DNA from: Phocaeicola intestinalis
GTDB lineage: Bacteria > Bacteroidota > Bacteroidia > Bacteroidales > Bacteroidaceae
Direction: 5' to 3'
NCBI RefSeq assembly: GCF_014837065.1
Contig: NZ_JACSPP010000006.1
Location: forward strand, 1 to 64,000
Length of the DNA stretch: 64,000 nt
The notes under the pieces were generated by a model, which saw only the letters and a list, made by a program, of their open reading frames with translations, did not search any database and had not been told where the DNA came from. Below are positions 33,018 through 40,449 of the stretch, piece after piece (position 1 is the first letter of the stretch; each line of letters begins with the position of its first letter). The position numbers and the translations under genes are program-made.

Positions 33018-36000
33018 TTAGAATTGAAGTTTTACGCCTATCGAGAAAGTTTTCGATAAGGGATAGGAATCGTAGTTGGTACCCATAAGTGTGGTGCCCG
33101 AACCTACCGATTCCGGATCAAGTCCCGGCCAGCCGCTTACGGTGAATAAGTTAGTAGCAACGGCATAGACGGAAGCTCCGGCGATGTGTAGTTTGGAGAG
33201 CCACGGCTTAGGGAGATTGTATGAAAGGGTGATGTTTTTCATCCTGAGATACGAAGTGCTGAATACATATCGGTCCAACAGGGAAGTATTGTAATTGTAT
33301 ATGCCATCGCCTATGCGAGCATACTTGGCGTCGCGGCGGTCGGGAGTCCAGAAATTGTCATACAGTTCGGGATTGATGCCTTTGCCTGCTATTCCTATCA
33401 TATCGGCGGCAAGGTCATTGTATAAGGCTTCTCCTCCTTGTGAGAACTGCATCAAGATGGAGAGCGACCAGTTTTTGTAACTGAAGGTGTTGTTCCATCC
33501 GCCGAAGAAGTTTGGCTCAGGATTGGCTATTACGGTTTTGTCGCCGGTGGTCGAGAATACGCCATCGCCATCCAGGTCTTTCAGTAAATAGTCGCCTACA
33601 CCTGTAGTAGCTTGGTATACTGTTCCTTCTCCATATCGGGCGGCAGCTTGCGCATTGAGCCGGTCCAGTTCGCTTTGGTCTTGCACGATGTGGTCTACTA
33701 TGTATCCTTGTACTACCCCAACTGGCTTGCCTACCACGAAGTAGTCTTGCATATAGGTGTCTATCTGCGCGTTGTTCAGCTCTTCCACGCGGTTGCGGTT
33801 CAAAGACAAGTTGAGGATAGAACTCCAGTTGAAGTTGTTGGTGCGCACGATGTCGGTACCTAGTGACAATTCAAAGCCGCGGTTGCTCATGTCGATGATA
33901 TTGTCGTAATAGGTATTCATGCCCGCTTCCCAGATGTGGGGCGCAGGAGCCAGCGCGCCATCGGTATAGCGGTAATACCAGTCAAGGCTTCCGTACAGCC
34001 GGTTATCGAATAAGCCGAAGTCCAACCCTACATTGACTTCACTGGTCTTTTCCCATCCGATGTTCCGGTTGGGGAGGGTGCCGTTCAGCACGATGGTACT
34101 TCCGTTGCCGTAAGGATAGTCGCCATACGTATAATATTGCTTGTACACAAAGTCTGCCACGTTGGTCGAACCGGTCTGTCCCAGGCTGAGGCGGAACTTC
34201 AAATTGTTTATCTGCTTTTTGTTTTTGATAAAGTCCTCTTCGCTGATAATCCATCCGGCAGACAGGGCAGGGAAGAAGCCCCACTGGTTTTCGGGGCCGA
34301 ATTTCGAAGAAGCATCCGCACGCATACTCAATTCTACCAAGTAACGTCCGTCATAGTCGTAATTTACACGTCCGTATACCGAGTTCAGTCCGTTTTTGCT
34401 GGAGGTTTCGCTTTTGCCGTACAAAGTTTGGGCTGAACCTATGTTGTTCAGGTTTTCGTCGTCGGGGAATCCTTGGAAGGTAAACGAACGGCTATGTGCC
34501 TTGCTGCGTTCAGAGCCGTAGCCCAGCATTGCGCCGAAGAGGTGTTTACGGATATTGAGGCTGTAGTCCAAACGGAAATTCAATGACATTGTCGTGTATT
34601 TGCTGTCGCTGGTAAGCAGTGTCGATTCTAGCGGAAGCCCTAAGTTCGACATATCTATGCTTGCTACCTTTGGAGTGAAATATTCCGATTCGAAGGTATA
34701 GTTGGTCATGCTGAAGTCTGTACGGAATTTCAGCCCTTTCATCAGGTCGATTTCGGCGAAAAGGTTTCCTAAGAATTGATTGCTTGAGTAAGTGGTGCGG
34801 CGTTGCGTCAAGGCTACAGGGTTGGGCTCCAGTTGCAGTCCTGCCATGCCATACATTTCCAATCCAGTGTCAATGCGTGTGTAATTGCCGTCTTCATCGT
34901 ATACAGTTATGTCGGGTCGTACCAGCCAAGGCTTGGTGTCGCTGCTTGCTGTGCCTAGCCCGTCGCTGGTGCTGCGTCGGTTGGTTTCCGAGTAGTTCAT
35001 TACGCCGCCTATCCGTATGTGGTTGTTCAGGTCGGTATTGAGCGCAAGGCGTCCTCCGTAAGTTTCCAGGTTATCATTGCGGTAAAGCCCTTGTTCGTTT
35101 TGGCCGTTAAGCGAGAGAGAATAATTGGTTTTAGCCGAGCCTCCGCGTATCGAAGCCGTATATTGGTGGGTCAGCGCGTTGCGGTTCATCACTTCGTCGG
35201 TCCAGTTGGTGTTTGCCGTGCCGAACATGGCTTGGTTCAGTCCGTGGTAGATGTACGAACCGTCTTCAGCATAGCTTACGTTTGCCAGGGCATCGATGGC
35301 GGCTGAGTAGCCGATGCCTTGATTCCAGGCATCAACGGCGTTGCGCAGGTTTTCGTCGGTATATTTCAGGAAGGCCTCGTTGCTCATGGTGTCAAACATT
35401 TTCGTGGGGTTGGCTATCGAAAGGGTATATCCTACCTCTACCGAAGGCTTGCTCTCTTTGCGTCCGTCTTTTGTCGTTACGATGATGACTCCGTTGGCTC
35501 CGCGTGAGCCATAGATGGCGGTGGCGGAAGCGTCTTTCAGCACATCAATGCTTTCGATGTCGTTGGGAGAAAGGTTTTGCAGGGGATTGATGCTGGTGCT
35601 TTCGGCAAACAGGGGCACGCCGTCGATTACGTAAAGCGGCGCATTGTTGTTGGTTCCTGTCTGCATATTGGGATAAGGGGCGGTGACGCCGCGCACGTTG
35701 ATGGTGATGGAAGCGCCCGGTTCGCCGCTGTTTTGTGTGGCAAGCACACCTTTCACCATGCCGCCTCCCAGCAGGTCTTGGATGTTGTGTGATACGGGTG
35801 CCATCCGTTCGATATCTTCTTTCTTTACTGATGAAATAGAGCTGGTCAGACTTTTACGGTTTTTGCTTCCATATCCTATGACCACTACGTCTTCCAATGC
35901 CACATGGTCATCGCGCAAGGTTACGTTCAACTGGTGTTGCCCTTTATAGGCGATGTGCTGGGTTTGCATTCCGATGAAAGAGAATACCAAAGTAGCGTTG

Positions 36001-36266
36001 TGTTGTTCCTTTCCTATTTTTAGTTGGTAGCGTCCGTCAATGTCGGTGATGGTTCCTGTAACTGTCCCTTCTATCGACACCGATACGCCCGGCAAAGGTT
36101 CTCCGTGGCTGTCGGTCACAATTCCCGTCAATGTCGGCCCGTTTTGCCGGGCGTAGCTTGCCGACGGCATCTGGCTTTCTTGAGGCATATCCGTTCTTGC
36201 GGCATAAATGACGGTGCCGCTGCATAAAGCAAGAAATATGCACGCAAACGTTTTTCTTGTATTCAT
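33018..36266 (-). CDS. SusC/RagA-family TonB-linked outer-membrane transporter
   Basis: A 1082-residue transporter: signal peptide, carboxypeptidase-regulatory-like domain (LTGIVTDSHGEPLPGVSVSI near residue 46), TonB box/plug region (VVIGYGSKNRKSLTSSIS near residue 129), SusC signature (IESIDVLKDASATAIYGSRG near residue 235), and a long barrel ending in FSIGVKLQF. There is no N-terminal STN domain, so it does not signal to a FecR/ECF pair directly. It is the first gene of the four-gene leftward operon. Confidence 0.95.
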   Translation of the reverse strand: MNTRKTFACIFLALCSGTVIYAARTDMPQESQMPSASYARQNGPTLTGIVTDSHGEPLPGVSVSIEGTVTGTITDIDGRYQLKIGKEQHNATLVFSFIGMQTQHIAYKGQHQLNVTLRDDHVALEDVVVIGYGSKNRKSLTSSISSVKKEDIERMAPVSHNIQDLLGGGMVKGVLATQNSGEPGASITINVRGVTAPYPNMQTGTNNNAPLYVIDGVPLFAESTSINPLQNLSPNDIESIDVLKDASATAIYGSRGANGVIIVTTKDGRKESKPSVEVGYTLSIANPTKMFDTMSNEAFLKYTDENLRNAVDAWNQGIGYSAAIDALANVSYAEDGSYIYHGLNQAMFGTANTNWTDEVMNRNALTHQYTASIRGGSAKTNYSLSLNGQNEQGLYRNDNLETYGGRLALNTDLNNHIRIGGVMNYSETNRRSTSDGLGTASSDTKPWLVRPDITVYDEDGNYTRIDTGLEMYGMAGLQLEPNPVALTQRRTTYSSNQFLGNLFAEIDLMKGLKFRTDFSMTNYTFESEYFTPKVASIDMSNLGLPLESTLLTSDSKYTTMSLNFRLDYSLNIRKHLFGAMLGYGSERSKAHSRSFTFQGFPDDENLNNIGSAQTLYGKSETSSKNGLNSVYGRVNYDYDGRYLVELSMRADASSKFGPENQWGFFPALSAGWIISEEDFIKNKKQINNLKFRLSLGQTGSTNVADFVYKQYYTYGDYPYGNGSTIVLNGTLPNRNIGWEKTSEVNVGLDFGLFDNRLYGSLDWYYRYTDGALAPAPHIWEAGMNTYYDNIIDMSNRGFELSLGTDIVRTNNFNWSSILNLSLNRNRVEELNNAQIDTYMQDYFVVGKPVGVVQGYIVDHIVQDQSELDRLNAQAAARYGEGTVYQATTGVGDYLLKDLDGDGVFSTTGDKTVIANPEPNFFGGWNNTFSYKNWSLSILMQFSQGGEALYNDLAADMIGIAGKGINPELYDNFWTPDRRDAKYARIGDGIYNYNTSLLDRYVFSTSYLRMKNITLSYNLPKPWLSKLHIAGASVYAVATNLFTVSGWPGLDPESVGSGTTLMGTNYDSYPLSKTFSIGVKLQF

Positions 36267-36372
36267 TTTTGTCTTTTTTTGAGGGTTAAATATAGTAATC
36301 CGTTGGCTGGCCTCGGGTACGAGGTTTTATCTTGATGTAAGTCTATCAGGCAGCAATTGGATTATGGTTTTA

Positions 36373-36409
36373 CAAAATTTGCGAAAATTATTCATATTTG
36401 CAAATTTTG
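36373..36409. promoter_or_regulatory. Palindrome upstream of the SusC operon
   Basis: CAAAATTTGC (36373-36382) and its exact inverse GCAAATTTTG (36400-36409) lie about 110 bases upstream of the susC start, inside the gene-free stretch 36267-37370. A possible operator; no clear -7 element could be assigned. Confidence 0.35.
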
Positions 36410-36670
36410 CTTTGATAATCTCTGAAAAATGAGGGGCATTCAAGATGGTTATCTAAGCAAATACGTCAAGACAAGAAGTCAGATAGTCCGCTATCCTCCT
36501 TATAAAATCAGAAAAACAATCTTCGAAAACAATTCTTAAAAAAACCTGAGCAAAATTCAAACAGGCTTTAATCGGGAGTGATAAAAAAGATATATTTGTT
36601 AATACAAGATAAGGAAAAGAATCTAATTATTAAAGCGTGTTATAAAGCATAAGATTTTTGTTCTTATCGC

Positions 36671-36768
36671 TTGCTATATTCCGGAAAGTCCGTACATTTG
36701 CAATGTGTTTTTCATAGTATTAGATTTAAGGTTAACAAAGGTTGGAGTACAGCGGTACTCCTTTTTTT
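36671..36768 (+). ncRNA. Candidate small RNA with its own promoter and terminator
   Basis: TTG (36671), 19 bases, TACATTTG (36693-36700) forms a near-consensus promoter. About 60 nt follow, including TTTTTCATAGTATTAGATTT and GGTTAACAAAGG, ending in the hairpin GGAGTAC-AGCG-GTACTCC (36744-36761) and seven T. I recall very similar stretches at many Bacteroides loci, possibly related to the Bacteroidales-1 RNA family, but the family name is uncertain. No convincing coding frame is present; the 64-codon frame here runs straight through the hairpin. Confidence 0.6.
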
Positions 36769-36868
36769 ATGCCCGCACGCTTCATTTGCCGGGCTTTTCC
36801 GGAGCGGTCTGTAAATCCGGTAAGGAGAATGGGTTGCCACATTCATTCTATATAACCGTATCGCCAAC

Positions 36869-36906
36869 ACGATTAGTAATCGTCAAGCTGCACGATTAGT
36901 AATCGT
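36869..36906. repeat. Two tandem 15-bp palindromes (ACGATTAGTAATCGT)
   Basis: Perfect palindromes at 36869-36883 and 36892-36906, 23 bases centre to centre, about two helical turns. This looks like a pair of operator half-sites or a binding array; no gene directly downstream explains it. Confidence 0.55.
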
Positions 36907-36977
36907 ATCGGTATTGCAGTTATATGCCCAAACTCCAGTTTCAACAGTTTGTTTTATAGTAAAACAAAATTGGTTTG

Positions 36978-37137
36978 CGAAAAAATGGAACGCAGAGACG
37001 CAAAGACGTGGGGAAATAATTTAGAGAGAAGGCAAAGAACACGGAGCCAAATGTCACTCTCTGTGTGCTTTGCTCTTAAAAAAATAAACTTTGTGCTTCC
37101 GCGTCTCTGCGTTCCATTCCATTTTTCGTAATCCATT
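36978..37137. repeat. Inverted repeat of the GGAACGCAGAGACGC family
   Basis: The left arm near 36978-37006 (CGAAAAAATGGAACGCAGAG) faces the right arm near 37099-37131 (CTGCGTTCCATTCCATTTTTCG). It is related in style to the CACAGAGG palindromes elsewhere. A small frame across it is an artefact of the repeat. Confidence 0.6.
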
Positions 37138-37162
37138 TTTGATAGACTATATCTGGCTATAT

Positions 37163-37296
37163 AGTTCCTATGTTGGTAATGTGCTAGCAAAATAGCATAA
37201 AGTCATGGGTTTTATTAAGTTATTTCTTTCATTTACAAATTTAATAATTCTCTTGGCTTTATGCTATTTTGCTAGCACATTACAAACATAGGAACT
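37163..37296. repeat. 40-bp near-perfect inverted repeat around a 54-bp AT-rich centre
   Basis: The arm 37163-37202 and the arm 37257-37296 are inverse complements with one mismatch; each contains GTGCTAGCAAAATAGCATAAAG or its inverse. The centre has no gene. The size and form fit a MITE-like element or a very stable hairpin. Confidence 0.75.
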
Positions 37297-37370
37297 AAAA
37301 ACTTAATATCTTTCATAATGGAATTTTTTCTTATACTTCGGGCTGCATTAATTTGTGCATTTTGTATATG

Positions 37371-38093
37371 TCATGTAGTAGAGACGATGTGCACATCGTC
37401 TCTACAGAAACAGTGCGAAATGTTCAATGAAATGCACAAATTCATGTCGTACATGGTATAATTTCGGATGCCAAGGTGCAATTGGATATCAGCTCTATCT
37501 GCTTCAACGTTCTCTTTTAATATACTAATGGGCTGTTCGCCATGTACTGGTTTAAACCAGATGGCAGGGGAATCGGAGACATTTCTCTTGAACTCCTCAA
37601 TTTTTGCAGGAGAATATTCCAGCAATCCTACTACTACAACGTTTGCCGAATCAAGCACATAGCAATAGATGAAATTGCTTGCCTTGTAATCTTTATTCTT
37701 TATCATGTGGTCGGTCAGTTCATCCATTACCTGATTCAGATAATTATAAGAAAATTTGCAAGGCTTGAAAACAAGGTTGCCGGCATTTTCCGTCATCGAT
37801 TTTATCTGCGCTTGCCCGCTTTCGTTCGTAGCCAACACAACCAATTGTTTTTGGTCGTTAATGAAACATCCGCCATAGTAATCGGGATAGATAGAGGTTG
37901 CACCACGGGCGGCGGCCTGCTTGAACCCTGCTATCAGCTTCGCATGGGTTTCCAACGCTTTCTCTTCGGTATTCACTTGAAGAGCAGGTTCACTCTGAGC
38001 ATTGACTTCTGTCAATACTTCGTTTTCTGAACACGATATCAATTCCATCGGAATCAGTACCAACAATCCGATTAAACAATAAATTCTTTTCAT
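37371..38093 (-). CDS. Putative lipoprotein, apparently truncated at the C-terminus
   Basis: A 240-residue protein with a lipoprotein signal (LIGLLVLIPMELISCSEN, cysteine at residue 21) and a soluble domain (AAARGATSIYPDYYGGCFINDQKQLVVLATN) that resembles the N-terminal region of some Bacteroides trypsin-like lipoproteins. No serine-protease triad follows. The last 15-20 residues (LCISLNISHCFCRDDVHIVSTT) are encoded by a 28-base perfect palindrome (37378-37405) and its flank, so the natural C-terminus seems lost to a repeat. Upstream it shares a 75-base region with the 38960-39499 gene. Confidence 0.6.
   Translation of the reverse strand: MKRIYCLIGLLVLIPMELISCSENEVLTEVNAQSEPALQVNTEEKALETHAKLIAGFKQAAARGATSIYPDYYGGCFINDQKQLVVLATNESGQAQIKSMTENAGNLVFKPCKFSYNYLNQVMDELTDHMIKNKDYKASNFIYCYVLDSANVVVVGLLEYSPAKIEEFKRNVSDSPAIWFKPVHGEQPISILKENVEADRADIQLHLGIRNYTMYDMNLCISLNISHCFCRDDVHIVSTT
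37378..37405. repeat. Perfect 28-bp palindrome
   Basis: GTAGAGACGATGTG followed by its exact inverse complement. It overlaps the 3' end of the truncated lipoprotein frame. It could act as a terminator stem or be the core of a repeat element. Confidence 0.6.
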
Positions 38094-38118
38094 GATTATT
38101 GGTTTTTATATTAAACAT

Positions 38119-38193
38119 TCTCAAAGATAGGCTTTTTCGTGATAGTCTGTTACATCTCCCGCCTTTTTAACTTCCTCTTTTAACAATGTGAAC
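38119..38193 (-). promoter_or_regulatory. Upstream region shared with the 38960-39499 gene
   Basis: About 75 bases are nearly identical to 39530-39602, and each lies just before a leftward lipoprotein gene (starts 38093 and 39499). On the minus strand they contain TGTAACAGACTATC and, after a short spacer, TATCTTT. This resembles an ECF-type -35/-10 pair more than the housekeeping promoter form; it is inferred to be a common promoter. Confidence 0.55.
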
Positions 38194-38336
38194 GACGTAA
38201 AACGTTTCATAGTATGTCGTTTTTTAATGAAACAATTAAATTAATACAAGATGACGTCATTTGCGTGGCAAGTTGGATGAAAAAGCAAAAGAATTTGATA
38301 GTTTTTATAGATTTGCCCGTGTAAAATTTTGTGCCT

Positions 38337-38852
38337 ATGAAAACAATTCTCTTTTTATTATTATCGCTTGCCCTGTTTTCTTGCCAAGGAGGACACAAGC
38401 AGGACGTCAAATCCACTGAAGAAACAAAACATCAGATTGTGGATACTGCTTCAGTCTATTATATTAACCCTTTGCCCCTCTATTTCATTTTAGGAGGCGA
38501 TACGGTATATACGCTTGTTGACGGCGGTCTTGTATTTCCCATACATACCTCTGCTCCCGATGATCCAGACTTGTTTATCGACTTGAATAATTATGTGAAG
38601 AAAAAGGTGGCAAACGCACATCTTGGCAAAGGGTCAGTAGATCTCGTTTTCATCATCGACAAGGAAGGGTATGTCCGGGACGTGACTATTGAAAAATCGG
38701 CGAAAGAAAGCGGTGCCAATCCCAATGTGGCTGCCCGTATGGATTCTATAGCCTGCAAAGTAATAGCCAATCTGCCCCGCTTCACCGCTCCGGCAACAAG
38801 AAAAGGTAAGTCTGTGAATTTCTTAAAGAGATGGACGGTACGGTTTGAGTGA
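38337..38852 (+). CDS. Lipoprotein with a TonB C-terminal-like domain
   Basis: From the ATG at 38337, 171 residues: a lipoprotein signal (LFLLLSLALFSCQGG) and a C-terminal domain (KGSVDLVFIIDKEGYVRDVTIEKSAKE; ANLPRFTAPATRKGKSVNFLKRWTVRFE) that matches the TonB C-terminal fold with its typical VxFxVxxdG and lPxfkPg patterns. It lacks a membrane anchor of TonB type and a proline-rich linker, so it is not a normal TonB. The role is unknown, perhaps periplasmic protein contacts. A GTG two codons upstream is less likely as start. Confidence 0.75.
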   Translation: MKTILFLLLSLALFSCQGGHKQDVKSTEETKHQIVDTASVYYINPLPLYFILGGDTVYTLVDGGLVFPIHTSAPDDPDLFIDLNNYVKKKVANAHLGKGSVDLVFIIDKEGYVRDVTIEKSAKESGANPNVAARMDSIACKVIANLPRFTAPATRKGKSVNFLKRWTVRFE

Positions 38853-38959
38853 CTGAAGTTACCCGTTCTTGCAGATTTGCAATCCGGCAAACATCTAAGC
38901 TACTGCTTTCTGGTAGGTATCTGTTAAGCGGATTAAAATTGACTTCGTCGACCTTCGGT

Positions 38960-39499
38960 TCAGAGCTGGAAGACGATGTGGCAACGCCTGCCTGCCAGCA
39001 AGAAGGTGAGGCGGTACAGCCCTTTTTTCACCTTGCCTTCCGTGATGTTATAGAACGGGATGTCGAACCGGACCGGTTTGCCCGGACGGAGGATTTGCCA
39101 AGCTTCTATCTTTACCAGGTTGCTGGCTTCAAGCTCTTCTTCGGATTGCGGGTTTGCCTCCACGTAGTTTCTTTCTTTTTTCTTGTGTGCGGACGGGCGG
39201 GGCAGCTTCATTTGTCCGGTCACTTCTTTCCACCCTTCGTTGTCTTGATAATAAATATAGCAAGGGTACTTCGGCAGGTAGTCGTGCATCAGCAGCGTGC
39301 AATCCTTTTCCGACTGATTGACCATCGCCACAATTACCATCGTGTCCTCCGGGCTGACGCGCCACGCCACCTTTATCCATTCTGGAAAGCCGGACGCGCC
39401 AAGGGGGTATGCCTCGGCTGTCTTTGCTTTCTTGCTTCCGCAGCTGAGGAAGCAGAAGCAGAGCAGAAGGAACAGTCCTTTAAAAGCGTTTGTTTTCAT
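38960..39499 (-). CDS. Small lipoprotein, paralog of 29824-30306
   Basis: A 179-residue lipoprotein (GLFLLLCFCFLSCGSKK, cysteine at residue 20) with a beta-rich domain and the ending KKGLYRLTFLLAGRRCHIVFQL, shared with the 29824-30306 protein. Both also share the YGFP/SGFP motif after the signal. An Ig-like domain is likely. It stands alone behind the repeated 75-base upstream region (39530-39602). The function is not recognised. Confidence 0.75.
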   Translation of the reverse strand: MKTNAFKGLFLLLCFCFLSCGSKKAKTAEAYPLGASGFPEWIKVAWRVSPEDTMVIVAMVNQSEKDCTLLMHDYLPKYPCYIYYQDNEGWKEVTGQMKLPRPSAHKKKERNYVEANPQSEEELEASNLVKIEAWQILRPGKPVRFDIPFYNITEGKVKKGLYRLTFLLAGRRCHIVFQL

Positions 39500-39529
39500 A
39501 GGAATAAGCTTTATGTGTTGAATGTCCTC

Positions 39530-39602
39530 GAAAGATAGGCTTTTTCGGGATAGTCTGTTACATCTTCCGCCTTTTTAACTTCCTATTTTAACATTATGAA
39601 CG
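39530..39602 (-). promoter_or_regulatory. Second copy of the shared lipoprotein upstream region
   Basis: See 38119-38193: the same TGTAACAGACTATC and TATCTTT words on the minus strand, about 30 bases before the ATG at 39499. Confidence 0.55.
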
Positions 39603-39634
39603 GATCGCCTGTCCGTGCCGGGGCATCTCTTGCG

Positions 39635-40000
39635 TCACACACCTAATACGATGTTTGCATCAATGCTTAATTTCCGGCTTATCTCACGGGCTACTTTCAG
39701 TGTAGGTTCGCATTTCCCGGAGATGTAATCGCTTAGACGTGAAGGGCTGACGCCAATCAGTTTAGCCAAAGACTTCTGGTTCAACCCCATTTCGTACATA
39801 CGGAGTTTGAGGATGTCGACAAGCGTAGGTTCTCCCAATGCGAAATGCTCTTCCGAATAGTCAGCAACAAGGTTGGACAGCAATTCCAATTCGATGCTGC
39901 TAGGGTCATCGAGAGGCGTCTCGTCCGTAACCAACGGAAGAAGTTCCTCGACTCTTTTTACAGCCCAATCGTATTGAGCTTTTGTTTCTATCTTTGTCAT
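39635..40000 (-). CDS. higA: HigA antitoxin (XRE family)
   Basis: A 121-residue protein with N-terminal toxin-contact helices and a C-terminal helix-turn-helix (NQKSLAKLIGVSPSRLSDYISGK, about residues 75-97), the usual order in HigA of the HigBA type. It neutralises the HigB ribonuclease encoded 4 bases upstream and represses their shared promoter. Confidence 0.9.
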   Translation of the reverse strand: MTKIETKAQYDWAVKRVEELLPLVTDETPLDDPSSIELELLSNLVADYSEEHFALGEPTLVDILKLRMYEMGLNQKSLAKLIGVSPSRLSDYISGKCEPTLKVAREISRKLSIDANIVLGV

Positions 40001-40004
40001 AAGT

Positions 40005-40301
40005 TTAAATTTTAGAGCAATCAGCTATTTTGTCATATTCCGAATGAGTCCCAATGAAACGAATATAAACAAACTTTATCGTGAATTTTATTACTACAAT
40101 CAGCCTGTAATTATTACCTTTGATATTGAATACGTAATGCTGGTTGCCTACGTTATCCACACTGTTAAACGATTTCTTTACATCGGCAAAACACGTCCAT
40201 TGGCTCTTCTTGACTATAGTGGCCCATTCTTGCAAAGCCACTTTCGCATCGGGATGAGTCTCCGAATACTCTTTTATCGCCTGTTCTGTAAATATTCTCA
40301 T
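40005..40301 (-). CDS. higB: HigB-type mRNA interferase toxin
   Basis: A 98-residue protein matching the HigB_toxin pattern: basic surface helices (ALQEWATIVKKSQW), then DVKKSFNSVDNVGNQHYVFN, a beta core NIKGNNYRLIVVI and FVYIRFIGTHSEYDKI with the conserved GTHxEYD end. It cleaves mRNA on the ribosome when free of HigA. The toxin gene is first, as in all higBA operons. It is intact, unlike the toxin at 28845-29203. Confidence 0.92.
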   Translation of the reverse strand: MRIFTEQAIKEYSETHPDAKVALQEWATIVKKSQWTCFADVKKSFNSVDNVGNQHYVFNIKGNNYRLIVVIKFTIKFVYIRFIGTHSEYDKIADCSKI

Positions 40302-40324
40302 TGGGCCGTTTGATTATCACAGCA

Positions 40325-40355
40325 CAAAGATAGGAAAAGAGTTCTGATTTTCAAA
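40325..40355 (-). promoter_or_regulatory. Consensus promoter of higBA
   Basis: On the minus strand TTTG (40355-40352), 19 bases, TATCTTTG (40332-40325). It is a full match to the Bacteroides consensus, with transcription expected from about 40318, 17 bases before the higB ATG. Confidence 0.8.
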
Positions 40356-40449
40356 ACAATATTTTGATATTTATAATTATGCTATAAAAATAGCGGTACC
40401 CCGAAAGATACCGCTATATGCAACTCGGTGTTTCCGTGTTCATTTTTAA

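Noticed and set aside
36705-36899. 64-codon reading frame after the 36693 promoter
   Set aside because: It runs through a terminator hairpin and T-run and has no protein-like features; a small RNA explains the sequence better.
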